This document shows, piece after piece, positions 41,797 to 50,467 of a stretch of 64,000 nt of DNA. The notes under the pieces were generated by a model. That model did not search any database and was not told where the DNA came from. It saw only the letters and a program-made list of their open reading frames with translations. This DNA is from Pseudomonadota bacterium (GTDB lineage Bacteria > Desulfobacterota > Desulfarculia > Desulfarculales > Desulfarculaceae). The number at the start of each line of letters is the position of its first letter. The stretch's first letter is position 1. A program made the position numbers and the translations under genes. The DNA lies in contig JAHJPG010000087.1 in assembly GCA_018819925.1 (NCBI GenBank), forward strand, positions 1-64,000, read 5' to 3'.

Positions 41797-42821
41797 AGGT
41801 GCTCATCGTCAAGCTCTCGGCCCTGGGCGACGTGGTTCAGAGTCTGCCCGTGGCCATGGCCATTCGTTGCCAGGCGCCCCGGGCCCAGATAGACTGGTTG
41901 GTGGAGCGGCCTTCGGCCGGATTGCTAAAGGGCCATCCGGCCCTGGACCGGGTTTTGGTGAGCCCCCGGCACCAGATGGCCGAGGCTGACGGCCTGCCGC
42001 TCACGCCTCTCACCGGCTTTGGCCGCGAGCTGCGCTCGGTGCGCTACGACGCGGTGGTCGACTTGCAGGGGCTAATGAAAAGTGCTATCTGTGTGGCCCT
42101 GAGCCGTGGGTCGCGCAAGATCGGTTGGCGGGGGGGCAAGGAGGCCCTGGCCGCCTGGGCCTACAAAGAGCGCATGGCTCCCTTTGACCCCGACCGCCCG
42201 GCCCTGGAGCGCTACCTGGACATGCTGGAGCCCCTGGGCCTGGAGCGTCCGGCCAAAGTGGAGTTTGGCCTGACCCCCGAGCCCGCCGCCCTGGATGCGG
42301 CCCGGGCCCTGTTGCCCGGGTTGGACGGCGGACGCCCCCTGGTGGTGCTGCATCCCATGGCCAAGTGGGACTCCAAACTCTGGCCCCTGGCCCACTGGGT
42401 GGAGTTGGCCAAGCTCTTGGGCGAACAGGGAGCGCGCCTGGTGGTCAGTGGATCTGGCGAAGACGCCAAGATAGGGCGGCTGATAGCCAACCGGGCCGGC
42501 CTGGGCCCGGATTTGATGGACCTGACCGGCCGCACCGGGCTCAAGGAACTGGCGGCCCTGTTGTCCCTGGCCGATGCGGTGGTATGCACCGACACCGGCG
42601 TGATGCACCTGGCCGCGGCCATGGGAACCAAGGTGGTGGCCCTGTTCGGACCGACCGCTCCCTGGCGAACCGGACCTTTTGGCCAGAACCATATAATCCT
42701 GCGGGCCGGGCTGGAGTGCAGCCCCTGCTTTGAACGCTTTTGCCCCGAGCTCAAGTGCATGGAGCAGATAAGCCCCGCTCAGGCGGCCCAGGCCGCCTCG
42801 CAGCTGGTATCCGGGAGATGA
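41793..42821 (+). CDS. waaC: Heptosyltransferase I-like (GT9)
   Basis: This 342-residue GT9 protein resembles WaaC. It begins VLIVKLSALGDVVQSLPVAM, then YDAVVDLQGLMKSAICVAL and CTDTGVMHLAAAMGTKVVAL. It probably adds the first heptose to Kdo. The start is a GTG at 41793 overlapping the gmhB stop by four bases. No ATG fits. Confidence 0.88.
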   Translation: MKVLIVKLSALGDVVQSLPVAMAIRCQAPRAQIDWLVERPSAGLLKGHPALDRVLVSPRHQMAEADGLPLTPLTGFGRELRSVRYDAVVDLQGLMKSAICVALSRGSRKIGWRGGKEALAAWAYKERMAPFDPDRPALERYLDMLEPLGLERPAKVEFGLTPEPAALDAARALLPGLDGGRPLVVLHPMAKWDSKLWPLAHWVELAKLLGEQGARLVVSGSGEDAKIGRLIANRAGLGPDLMDLTGRTGLKELAALLSLADAVVCTDTGVMHLAAAMGTKVVALFGPTAPWRTGPFGQNHIILRAGLECSPCFERFCPELKCMEQISPAQAAQAASQLVSGR

Positions 42822-42828
42822 GTTAGGC

Positions 42829-43788
42829 ATGAACATTCTGGTCACCGGCGCGGCGGGCTTCATCGGCTCGCGCCTGGCGGAACGCTTGCTGGAGTTGGGT
42901 CACCGCGTGCGGGGGATCGACAGCTTCACCGACTACTATCCACGGGCCCTCAAGGAGGGCAACCTTCTTGGCCTGCGGGGTCAAGGGGGCTTCGATTTGG
43001 TGGAGGCCGACATCCTGTCCGTGGAGCCCGGCGTGCTATTGGACGGGGTGGAGGCGGTGGTGCATCTGGCGGCCCAAGCCGGGGTGCGCCGCTCCTGGGG
43101 GGACAACTTCGCCATCTACACCCATAACAACCTGCTCACCACCCAGCATTTGCTGGAGGCGGGCAAGAAGCTGGGCCTGGGCCGGATGGTCTACGCAAGT
43201 TCATCCAGCGTGTACGGCGACACCCAGGACCTGCCCATGCGCGAAACCAGCGCCTGCTGGCCGGTTTCACCCTACGGGGTCACCAAGCTGGCCGCCGAGC
43301 ACCTCTGCGGCCTGTACCACCGGAACTTCGGGATGAATACGGCCAGCCTGCGCTACTTCACGGTCTACGGCCCCCGCCAGCGGCCGGACATGGCCTTCCA
43401 CCGTTTCATCCGGGCCCTGCTGGAGGGCGGCACCATCCGTCTGTTCGGCGACGGCGGCCAGTCCCGGGACTTCACTTTTGTGGACGACGTGGTGGCCGCC
43501 ACCATCGCCGCCATCTTCACCCCCGAGGCCAAGGGCCAGGTGTTCAACGTGGGCGGCGGCTCCCGGGTCAGCGTGAATCAGGTCATCGCCATGCTGGAGG
43601 AGATCACCGGGCGCGAGGCCAAGGTGGAGCGTCTGGAGGTGGCCAAGGGCGATGTGCGCGACACCGAGGCCGATTGCGGCAAGGCCCGCGAGATATTGGG
43701 CTATGCTCCCCAGGTGAGCCTGGCCCAGGGCTTGGCCGCCGAGGAGCAATGGGTGCGCGACCATCTAAAGCTGTTGCAGGAGGTGTAA
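42829..43788 (+). CDS. NAD-dependent sugar-nucleotide epimerase/dehydratase (SDR)
   Basis: This 319-residue extended SDR has the Rossmann motif LVTGAAGFIGSRLAERLL and the catalytic Tyr-x3-Lys in SPYGVTKLAAEHL, with YASSSSVYGD before it. FTDYYPRALKEGNL resembles UDP-glucuronate or UDP-glucose 4-epimerases. The exact sugar is not clear; ugd further down supplies UDP-glucuronate, a candidate substrate. It lies seven bases after waaC and two before the Trm112-like gene. Confidence 0.85.
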   Translation: MNILVTGAAGFIGSRLAERLLELGHRVRGIDSFTDYYPRALKEGNLLGLRGQGGFDLVEADILSVEPGVLLDGVEAVVHLAAQAGVRRSWGDNFAIYTHNNLLTTQHLLEAGKKLGLGRMVYASSSSVYGDTQDLPMRETSACWPVSPYGVTKLAAEHLCGLYHRNFGMNTASLRYFTVYGPRQRPDMAFHRFIRALLEGGTIRLFGDGGQSRDFTFVDDVVAATIAAIFTPEAKGQVFNVGGGSRVSVNQVIAMLEEITGREAKVERLEVAKGDVRDTEADCGKAREILGYAPQVSLAQGLAAEEQWVRDHLKLLQEV

Positions 43789-43790
43789 GC

Positions 43791-43964
43791 ATGGCCTTGC
43801 GGCCCGATCTTTTGGAGATTTTGGCCTGCCCCCAGTGCAAGCAGTCCGTGGAGCTTGGCCCGGACGGAGCCTGGCTGATCTGCGCGGCCTGCGGCCTGCG
43901 CTACCCCGTGCGGGACGACATCCCCATCATGTTGCCGGACGAGGCCCAGCCTCTGGAGACGTAA
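43791..43964 (+). CDS. Trm112-like small zinc protein
   Basis: This 57-residue protein has the zinc ribbon C-x2-C...C-x2-C (Cys13, Cys16, Cys31, Cys34) in LACPQCKQSV and ICAACGLRYPV. The ending VRDDIPIMLPDEA is characteristic of the Trm112/YcaR family. Eukaryotic Trm112 activates methyltransferases; the bacterial role is unknown. YcaR is often beside lpxK or kdsB, so an envelope link fits. AGGAGG precedes the ATG. Confidence 0.92.
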   Translation: MALRPDLLEILACPQCKQSVELGPDGAWLICAACGLRYPVRDDIPIMLPDEAQPLET

Positions 43965-43966
43965 GC

Positions 43967-45034
43967 TTGCCGATCGCCCTGACCAGCGCCCCCCGCCGCG
44001 CCCTGGTGATTAAGCTGGGGCACATCGGCGACGTGCTGGTGAGCACCCCAGTTATCACCGCCCTAAAGGAGCGCTGGCCCGCCCTGGCCGTGGACATGGT
44101 GGTCAATCCGGGCACCGAGGCCATGGTGGCCCACAACCCCCTGCTCAACCAGGTGCTGGTGCTCAAACGCGGCCACCCCGGAGCCCTGACCGCGGCGGCC
44201 TGGCATTTGGGCTTTTTGCGGGGTTTGCGCGGGGCGGGATACGACCTTTCCCTGGAGCTGTCCGAGGGCGACCGGGGGGCTTTTCTTTCCTGGGCCTCCG
44301 GGGCCCGCCTGCGGGTGGGTTTTCGCCCCAAGACGCCGCGCATGCGGGGCAGGGCCTACCACGTCTTGGCCCCCCGCTGGGACGATGAGCGCCACATGGT
44401 CCAGGCCTTCCTGGGCCAGGCAGAGGCCCTAGGCCTGGAGCCCCGGGACACGGGCCTGAAGTTCGAGCCCGGCCCCCAGGGCAGGGCGGAGGCCGCGCGC
44501 CTTCTGGCCCAAGCCGGCCTGGAGCCCGGCGCCTACGCCCTGGTGCATCCCACCTCCCGCTGGATGTTCAAGTCATGGACGCCTGGGGGCAACGCAGCCT
44601 TGATAAACCACCTGGCCGCCCGTGGGCTCAAGGTGGTGCTCACCTCTGGCCCGGACCCCAAGGAAATGGATCTGGTGGAGCAGATCAAGGCCCAGGCCGA
44701 TCCCGGCACGGTTGCCCTGGATTTGAGCGGCCGCCTGGATCTGTATTCCCTGGGCGGACTCATCGCCTCGGCCCGTGTCTTTGCCGGGGTGGACAGCGCG
44801 CCAATGCACATGGCCGCCGCCCTGGGGGTGCCGGTGCTCACCATCTTCGGCCCTTCGGGGGAGCGCATGTGGGGGCCCTGGCAAACCCGGGCCGAGGTGC
44901 TGGCGGGCGATTGCCCGGAGCATCCCTGCGGCCGCGACGGCTGCGAGGGCAGCAAGGTGAGCCGCTGCCTGGTGGAGATGCCCCCGGAGCGGGTGACCGA
45001 GGCGGCGGACCGCCTGCTGCAAGGGACGGGCTAA
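43967..45034 (+). CDS. GT9 heptosyltransferase-type protein (WaaQ-like)
   Basis: This 355-residue GT9 protein begins RALVIKLGHIGDVLVSTPVI and has HPTSRWMFKSWTPGGNAALI and GVDSAPMHMAAALGVPVLTI. These match heptosyltransferase III (WaaQ) relatives. The start is a TTG at 43967, eight bases after GGAG and two after the Trm112-like stop; a longer frame overlaps other genes. The acceptor is unknown. Confidence 0.85.
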   Translation: MPIALTSAPRRALVIKLGHIGDVLVSTPVITALKERWPALAVDMVVNPGTEAMVAHNPLLNQVLVLKRGHPGALTAAAWHLGFLRGLRGAGYDLSLELSEGDRGAFLSWASGARLRVGFRPKTPRMRGRAYHVLAPRWDDERHMVQAFLGQAEALGLEPRDTGLKFEPGPQGRAEAARLLAQAGLEPGAYALVHPTSRWMFKSWTPGGNAALINHLAARGLKVVLTSGPDPKEMDLVEQIKAQADPGTVALDLSGRLDLYSLGGLIASARVFAGVDSAPMHMAAALGVPVLTIFGPSGERMWGPWQTRAEVLAGDCPEHPCGRDGCEGSKVSRCLVEMPPERVTEAADRLLQGTG

Positions 45035-45036
45035 AC

Positions 45037-46122
45037 ATGCGCCTGGGGATCATCCGCTACAAATACGATTTCACCGGAGGAGCCGAGCGGGTGCTGGGCC
45101 TTCTGGCCCGGGGGCTGGCCGCCCGGGGGCATCAGGTGCAGGTGATGGCCTCGGCCTGGCAGGGCGGGGCGCCCGAGGGGGTGAGCCTGCACCGGGTGAA
45201 GCCGGCCAAGCCCGCCGCCTGGGCCGCCGCCGCCCTGGATGCGGCCCGGAAGCTGAACCTGGACTCGTTTCTGAGCATGGAGCGGGTGCCGGGCAGCCCG
45301 GTGTTCCGGGCCGGTGACGGGGTGCATGCCGCCTGGCTGGAGCGCCGCGCTCCCTACGAGAGCCGTCTCAAGCGCCTGAGCTTTGGCCTGAACCCCAAGC
45401 ATCGGGCCCTGTTGGCCTTGGAGCGGCGCACCCTGGCCGCCCCGGAGCTGCGCTGGGTGATCGCCATAAGCCGCATGGTGGCCGAGGAGTTTCAGCGCTA
45501 TTATCGGGTGCCGCCGGAAAAGATCCGGGTGGTCTACAACGCCGTGGACGAGGCGGACCTGGCCCCGGCCCGCCTGCCCCAGACCCGGGAGCAGGCTCGG
45601 GAGGATCTGGGGCTGGAGCAAGGACGGCCGGTGCTGTTGTTCCTGGGCTCCGGTTGGGAGCGCAAGGGCCTGGCCTTCGCCCTGGGCGCCCTGGCTCGCC
45701 TGCCCCAGGCCATGCTTTTGGTGGCCGGGCGGGACCGCGTGAAGCCATGGCAGGATAAGGCCCGGGCCCTGGGCGTGGAGCGGCGGGTTGTTTTCCTGGG
45801 CCTACAACCACAGGTGGCTCCTTTGCTGGCCGCTGCCGACGCCATGGTGCTGCCCACCATCTACGATCCCTGCTCAATCGCCTGCCTGGAGTCCCTGTAC
45901 GCTGGCACCCCGGTGGTGACCACTGCGGCGGCCGGGGCCAGCGAACTGGTGGAGGAGGGGGTGAGCGGGGTGGTGGTTTCGGCCGCCGGCGAGGTGGAGG
46001 AGTTGGCCGTGGCCTGCCAAAGGGCCTTTGGCCTGGCCAAGGGATTCGCCCATAAGGTGCCCGGCCAGGAGCAGTGGCTGGGCCAGACCATGGAGCTGTT
46101 GGAGAGGGCGGCCCGTGGATAG
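45037..46122 (+). CDS. GT4 glycosyltransferase (WaaG-like)
   Basis: This 361-residue GT4 protein has the N-terminal IRYKYDFTGGAERVLGLLA, the middle VIAISRMVAEEFQRYY with KIRVVYNAVDEADL, and the donor-side ADAMVLPTIYDPCSIACLES with the E-x7-E pattern. It resembles WaaG-type core glucosyltransferases. It is two bases after the GT9 gene and is followed by an AT-rich gap. Confidence 0.87.
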   Translation: MRLGIIRYKYDFTGGAERVLGLLARGLAARGHQVQVMASAWQGGAPEGVSLHRVKPAKPAAWAAAALDAARKLNLDSFLSMERVPGSPVFRAGDGVHAAWLERRAPYESRLKRLSFGLNPKHRALLALERRTLAAPELRWVIAISRMVAEEFQRYYRVPPEKIRVVYNAVDEADLAPARLPQTREQAREDLGLEQGRPVLLFLGSGWERKGLAFALGALARLPQAMLLVAGRDRVKPWQDKARALGVERRVVFLGLQPQVAPLLAAADAMVLPTIYDPCSIACLESLYAGTPVVTTAAAGASELVEEGVSGVVVSAAGEVEELAVACQRAFGLAKGFAHKVPGQEQWLGQTMELLERAARG

Positions 46123-46388
46123 GCCGGCATAATAGTTAAAGTTAATTATTAGTAAACCAGCCTATCATAACAACAATTAAGGATATATGTCGCAGGGACT
46201 GGGTGAGGGCCATTTCACGGGAGCCATGCAACCTCCTCAAATGTTTTGCACCCTTGGAGGTTGCCCGGCGCGGGCCCGGTCTGGCTTAATGGCTAAGTTG
46301 TGCTATATTTTTTCATTCTACCCCGGGCGGGATATGTTTTCCGGCCTAACCGGCCCCACAGGGCCAACGCGGGAGAGATGATTATCTA
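46123..46388 (+). other. AT-rich intergenic region with a hairpin and an extended -10
   Basis: These 266 bases interrupt the otherwise tightly packed run. The first 70 bases are AT-rich. GCAACCTCC (46228-46236) pairs perfectly with GGAGGTTGC (46256-46264) and would bury a GGAGG stretch. An extended -10, TGCTATATT, is at 46301-46309. A 30-codon frame (46289-46381) starting MAKLCYIFSFYPG runs to just before the next gene, but nothing shows that it is translated. I see a likely internal promoter and no firm gene. Confidence 0.5.
46301..46309 (+). promoter_or_regulatory. Extended -10 promoter candidate
   Basis: TGCTATATT fits an extended -10 box. The -35 region is weak. It would start transcription about 70 bases before the next GT9 gene. 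Confidence 0.35.
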
Positions 46389-47381
46389 ATGAGCCGTCCC
46401 CGGGTTCTGGCCGCCTGCACCACGGCCATTGGCGACACCATGTTCTGCAGCCCGGCCCTCATCGCCCTGGGCCGCAGCTTTGATGTGGATGTACTGGTCC
46501 ATCAAAAGCGGCGTCCCCTGCTGCAGGAAAATCCCTACATAAGCAGCATCTACCCCTACCGAAACAACGGCTTCAGCCGCACCTACCTGGCCGCGGCTCT
46601 GTCCGGGCGGCGCTACCAAAGCCTGGTGGTGCTGCACGCCAACGATGACCTGATCAAGCTTATGCCCCGCCTGCGCTATGAGCGGGCGGTGAACATCCAG
46701 GGCTGGCAGAACCCCAAACTGCGCCTGGAAGCCCTGCCTCGCAATCCCAAGGTGCATGCCGTGGACGAGCGTCTGCGTCTGGCCCAGTGGGCCGGGGCCG
46801 AGATACAACTCCAAGACCGCTTCATGCGCATGTTTTTGCGCCCCGAGGAGGGGGAGTACGCCGAGAGCTGGCTGCGCAAGCTGGGCATGCGGCCCGACCG
46901 GCTGCGGGTGGGGCTGGTGCTGGGGGCCTCGGCTCAATACCGCCGCTGGCAGGCCGAGCGCTTCGGAAAGGTCGCCGCGGCCTTGTATGACAAGGGCGTG
47001 GAGGTGATCCACATCGGGGACAGCTCTGAGCGCGACCTGGCCCGCCGGGCCGAGGCGGCGGCTGGGCGCCACTTTCACAAGGGCTACAACCTGAGCCTGC
47101 GTCTGCTGGGCGCGGTGCTCAGCCGTCTGGATCTGGTGATAAGCAACGACACCGGCCCCCTGCACTTGGGACAGGCGGTGCAGACCCCGGTGCTGGGGCT
47201 GTTCGGCCCCACCGACCCCGCCAAGGTGGGCCCCCGGGGGCCCCGCGACCGGGTGCTAAAGGTGCCGGCCACCTGCGATCCCTGCGCGGACAAGGGATGC
47301 CTGGACCCGGTGTGCATGGAGCAGATCCACGAAGATATGGTTATCGAAACCACCCTGGAAATGCTGGGGATAAAGGCCTGA
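46389..47381 (+). CDS. GT9 glycosyltransferase
   Basis: This 330-residue protein is a GT9 member. It shows VLAACTTAIGDTMFCSPALI at the N-terminus and SNDTGPLHLGQAVQTPVLGL and FGPTDPAKVGP in the donor domain. The C-terminus has a Cys cluster (CDPCADKGCLDPVC), common in GT9 proteins. The usual KxxxxGD start is altered to TTAIGD. It probably adds a core or O-antigen sugar. It opens the second part of the core cluster after the AT-rich gap. Confidence 0.85.
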   Translation: MSRPRVLAACTTAIGDTMFCSPALIALGRSFDVDVLVHQKRRPLLQENPYISSIYPYRNNGFSRTYLAAALSGRRYQSLVVLHANDDLIKLMPRLRYERAVNIQGWQNPKLRLEALPRNPKVHAVDERLRLAQWAGAEIQLQDRFMRMFLRPEEGEYAESWLRKLGMRPDRLRVGLVLGASAQYRRWQAERFGKVAAALYDKGVEVIHIGDSSERDLARRAEAAAGRHFHKGYNLSLRLLGAVLSRLDLVISNDTGPLHLGQAVQTPVLGLFGPTDPAKVGPRGPRDRVLKVPATCDPCADKGCLDPVCMEQIHEDMVIETTLEMLGIKA

Positions 47382-47391
47382 GGCGGTTTTT

Positions 47392-48495
47392 TTGTCCTGG
47401 CTGTCTTTTATAATGAATCCCCTGGTGCTGGGGAGGCTGAGGGATCGGCCCGGCCCCTTTGACCCCTCCTTGGTCAAGAGCATCCTGGTGGTGCGCAACG
47501 ACAACATCGGCGACGTGTTGTGCACCACTCCGGCCATCCAGGCGCTACGCCAGGCATTTCCCCGGGCCCACATCGCCGCCCTGGTCTGCACCCTCAGCCA
47601 GGCGGCCATTGAGGGCCACCCCGCCCTGGACGAGCTTTTCGTCTACCCCAAGGCCAAGCACCGCCACTACGGCACGGTGGAGTCCCTGAGCCGCATGGCC
47701 CGTATGCTGGGCCGGGTGCGGCGGCGGCGTTTTGACTTGGCGGTGGCCTTTAGGGACAGCTTCTCCAATTCCCAGGCCTGGCTGACCTATGCCTCCGGAG
47801 CCCGTTGGCGTTTGGGGCCCGAGGTCCGGGGCAAGAAAAAACGTTTGGGGTTTTATTACAATTTGGCCGCTCCCTGGCCCCCGGCCCAGGACCACGAGGT
47901 GTTGCGCTGCATGTCCCTTTTGCGCCACATCGGCCTTGACAGCCCCCCTGGTAGGCTGTATCTCAAGGTACCCGAGGACTCCCGGGCCAAGGTAGCGGAA
48001 TTGTTTGCCACTTACGCTTTGGACCCGGGCCGTCCTCCGGTGGTGCTCAACGTAACCCGCTGGGCCTACCGCCCCGAATGCACCTGGCCCGGCGACAAGT
48101 ACCGCCGCTTGGCCCAGGAGTTGTCCCGGCGTCCCGGCGGGGTAGTGATTACCCATGCTCCGGGCGATGAACCCTGGGTGAGGGAAATTTTGGCAGGCCT
48201 GGAACCCACGGTGCCGGTGTTCTGCTCGCCCAGCCTCAAGGACTTCGCGGCCATGATCGCGGCCGGGCGGGCCTTTATAACCCCGGAGGGAGGGCCCATG
48301 CACTTCGCGGCGGCGGTGCATAAACCCCTGGTGGTAATGTGGTCCAGCACCCCCTTGTGCAACTGGCGGCCCTGGGGAGTGCCCTGCCAGGTGCTGGGAG
48401 CCGCCGGACCCATAGAGCCGATTGAGGTTGACGAGGTGTTGGCCGCCCTGGAGCGGCTGGACCAGGGCGATAGCCCGGGGAAAACGAGCCCATGA
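47392..48495 (+). CDS. GT9 glycosyltransferase
   Basis: This 367-residue protein is another GT9 member. KSILVVRNDNIGDVLCTTPA gives the acceptor-domain start and ITPEGGPMHFAAAVHKPLVV the donor site. The start appears to be a TTG at 47392 with GAGG nine bases upstream; an ATG at 47413 has no site. It overlaps the hldE1 start by four bases, which suggests coupling to heptose supply. Confidence 0.83.
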   Translation: MSWLSFIMNPLVLGRLRDRPGPFDPSLVKSILVVRNDNIGDVLCTTPAIQALRQAFPRAHIAALVCTLSQAAIEGHPALDELFVYPKAKHRHYGTVESLSRMARMLGRVRRRRFDLAVAFRDSFSNSQAWLTYASGARWRLGPEVRGKKKRLGFYYNLAAPWPPAQDHEVLRCMSLLRHIGLDSPPGRLYLKVPEDSRAKVAELFATYALDPGRPPVVLNVTRWAYRPECTWPGDKYRRLAQELSRRPGGVVITHAPGDEPWVREILAGLEPTVPVFCSPSLKDFAAMIAAGRAFITPEGGPMHFAAAVHKPLVVMWSSTPLCNWRPWGVPCQVLGAAGPIEPIEVDEVLAALERLDQGDSPGKTSP

Positions 48496-49508
48496 CCTAC
48501 AGTTTCGACTTGGAGCGCCTCCAGGCGGCGGTGCAGCGTTTCAGTCAGGCCCGCATCCTGGTGTTGGGCGACGTGATGCTCGACGAGTTCATATGGGGCA
48601 GGGTGGAGCGCATCAGCCCGGAGGCCCCGGTGCCCGTGGTCAACGTGGAAAGCGAGACCTACATGCTGGGCGGTGCGGCCAACGTGGTGCACAATCTCAT
48701 CGCCCTGGGATGCCAGGCCGGGCTTTGCGGCCTGGTGGGAGACGACCGGGCCGGCAAGCTGGTCTTGGAGCTTCTGGACCAGCTGGAGGTTTCCAGGGAT
48801 GGGGTGACGGTAAGCGCCGAGCGCCCCACCACGGTCAAAACCAGGGTGGTGGCTCACAGTCAGCAGGTGGTGCGGGTGGACCGCGAGAGCCGGAGGGAAT
48901 GCCCCCCCGAGGAAATGGCCAGCATGCAGGCCTACCTGGAGGCGGAGCTGCTCAACTGCGACGCGGTAATCATAAGCGACTACGCCAAGGGCGTGATAAA
49001 CCGAGGGCTTCTGGGCCCCATGCTGCAGCGGGCCCGGGCCGGTAACCTGGTGGTGAGCGTGGACCCCAAAGTGGCCAACATGCCGCTGTACGCCGGGGCC
49101 ACCGTCATCACCCCCAACCACTACGAGGCCATGGCAGCCGCCCGGATTAGTCCCGGGGGGCCCGGGGCGGTGGAGCGGGCCGGGCGCTTGCTCTTGCAGG
49201 AATTGGGGGCCGGGGCCATCCTCATCACCCAGGGAGAAAGGGGCATGACCCTGATCACCCCCGAGGGCATGGATCATGTGCCCACCATGGCCAAGCGGGT
49301 ATACGATGTCACCGGAGCCGGGGACACGGTAATCAGCACTCTCACCCTGGCTCTGGTCAGCGGCCTTACCCTGTCCGAGGCCGCCATAATGGCCAACGTG
49401 GCCGCCGGGGTGGTGGTGGGCGAGGTGGGCACCTCGGCGGTGACCGCCGGGCGCCTCTCCCAAGCCTTGGAGCAGGACGTGCGCTCTCTCAACCGCAGGA
49501 ATAATTAA
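48492..49508 (+). CDS. hldE1: D-glycero-beta-D-manno-heptose-7-phosphate kinase
   Basis: This 338-residue PfkB-family kinase corresponds to domain I of HldE/RfaE. It has DVMLDEFIWGRVERISPEAP, PVVNVESETYMLGGAANVV and the catalytic VTGAGDTVISTLTLAL. It makes heptose-1,7-bisphosphate, the substrate of gmhB upstream. Domain II (the nucleotidyltransferase) is absent and must be a separate gene elsewhere. It overlaps both neighbours. Confidence 0.93.
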   Translation: MTYSFDLERLQAAVQRFSQARILVLGDVMLDEFIWGRVERISPEAPVPVVNVESETYMLGGAANVVHNLIALGCQAGLCGLVGDDRAGKLVLELLDQLEVSRDGVTVSAERPTTVKTRVVAHSQQVVRVDRESRRECPPEEMASMQAYLEAELLNCDAVIISDYAKGVINRGLLGPMLQRARAGNLVVSVDPKVANMPLYAGATVITPNHYEAMAAARISPGGPGAVERAGRLLLQELGAGAILITQGERGMTLITPEGMDHVPTMAKRVYDVTGAGDTVISTLTLALVSGLTLSEAAIMANVAAGVVVGEVGTSAVTAGRLSQALEQDVRSLNRRNN

Positions 49509-50467
49509 TGACAACCTATTTGATCACGGGCGGGGCCGGTTTCATCGGCTCCCACCTGGCCCAGGTTTTATCCGCCCGGGGCGAGACGGTGCGCGTGCTG
49601 GACAATCTCGCTTCCGGCAAGCTGCAAAACCTGGAGCCGGCTCGCCAGGGCAAGGGCGAGTTCAGCTTCCTGGAGGGCGACATCCGCGACCTGGCCACCT
49701 GCCGGGAGGCCATGGAGGGCGTGGACTACGTGTTGCACCAGGCGGCCCGTCCCAGCGTGCAGCGCTCCATAGAGGACCCCCTGGCCACTCACTCCGTCAA
49801 CGCCACCGGCAGCCTAAACCTGCTTTGGGCCGCCAAGGAGGCGGGGGCCAAGCGGGTGGTGGTGGCCAGCAGTTCCTCGATCTATGGCGACGTGGAACCG
49901 GCCGACGCGCCCAAGGAAGAGACCCTGCCCCCCCGGCCCCTGAGCCCCTACGCGGTGAGCAAGGTGGCCATGGAGAACTACTGCGCCGCCTTTTACAAGG
50001 TCTATGGCCTGGAAACGGTGTGCTTGCGCTATTTCAACGTGTTCGGGCCCCGGCAAGACCCGGACTCGCCCTACGCGGCGGTGGTGCCCAAGTTTTTGTT
50101 CGCCCTGAACTCCGGTCAGGCTCCCACGGTTTTTGGCGATGGCCGCCAGAACCGTGATTTCACCTATGTGGACAACGTGGTGGCCGCCAACTTGGCCGCC
50201 TGCACCGCACCCGAGGCCCCCGGGCTGGCCATCAACGTGGCCGCCGGGGTGAGCCACGACCTCATCGACCTGCTGGAGGTGCTGGGCGAGCTTACCGGGG
50301 GCGCGGCCCAGCCCACTTTTGGACCTCCCCGCGCCGGCGAAGTGCGCTACAGCCTGGCCTCTCTGGACCGGGCGCGCCGGGTGTTGGGCTACGAGCCTTT
50401 GGTGGACTTCCGCGAGGGTCTGGCCCGCCTGGCCGAACTGGCCCGCCAAGGCAGGTACTTGTCCTGA
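49508..50467 (+). CDS. UDP-sugar 4-epimerase (SDR, GalE/WbpP-like)
   Basis: This 319-residue SDR has YLITGGAGFIGSHLAQVL, the serine stretch VVASSSSIYGD, and Tyr-x3-Lys in SPYAVSKVAMENY. It also has LRYFNVFGPRQDPDSPYAAV, typical of UDP-GlcNAc or UDP-glucose 4-epimerases for O-antigen. The substrate is not certain. It overlaps hldE1 by one base and the ligase gene by one. Confidence 0.87.
   Translation: MTTYLITGGAGFIGSHLAQVLSARGETVRVLDNLASGKLQNLEPARQGKGEFSFLEGDIRDLATCREAMEGVDYVLHQAARPSVQRSIEDPLATHSVNATGSLNLLWAAKEAGAKRVVVASSSSIYGDVEPADAPKEETLPPRPLSPYAVSKVAMENYCAAFYKVYGLETVCLRYFNVFGPRQDPDSPYAAVVPKFLFALNSGQAPTVFGDGRQNRDFTYVDNVVAANLAACTAPEAPGLAINVAAGVSHDLIDLLEVLGELTGGAAQPTFGPPRAGEVRYSLASLDRARRVLGYEPLVDFREGLARLAELARQGRYLS

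Noticed and set aside
46187-46381. A 64-codon frame before the GT9 gene at 46389
   Set aside because: Its first half covers the hairpin and looks non-coding. Only the last 30 codons might be a leader peptide, so it is mentioned under findings but not called a gene.
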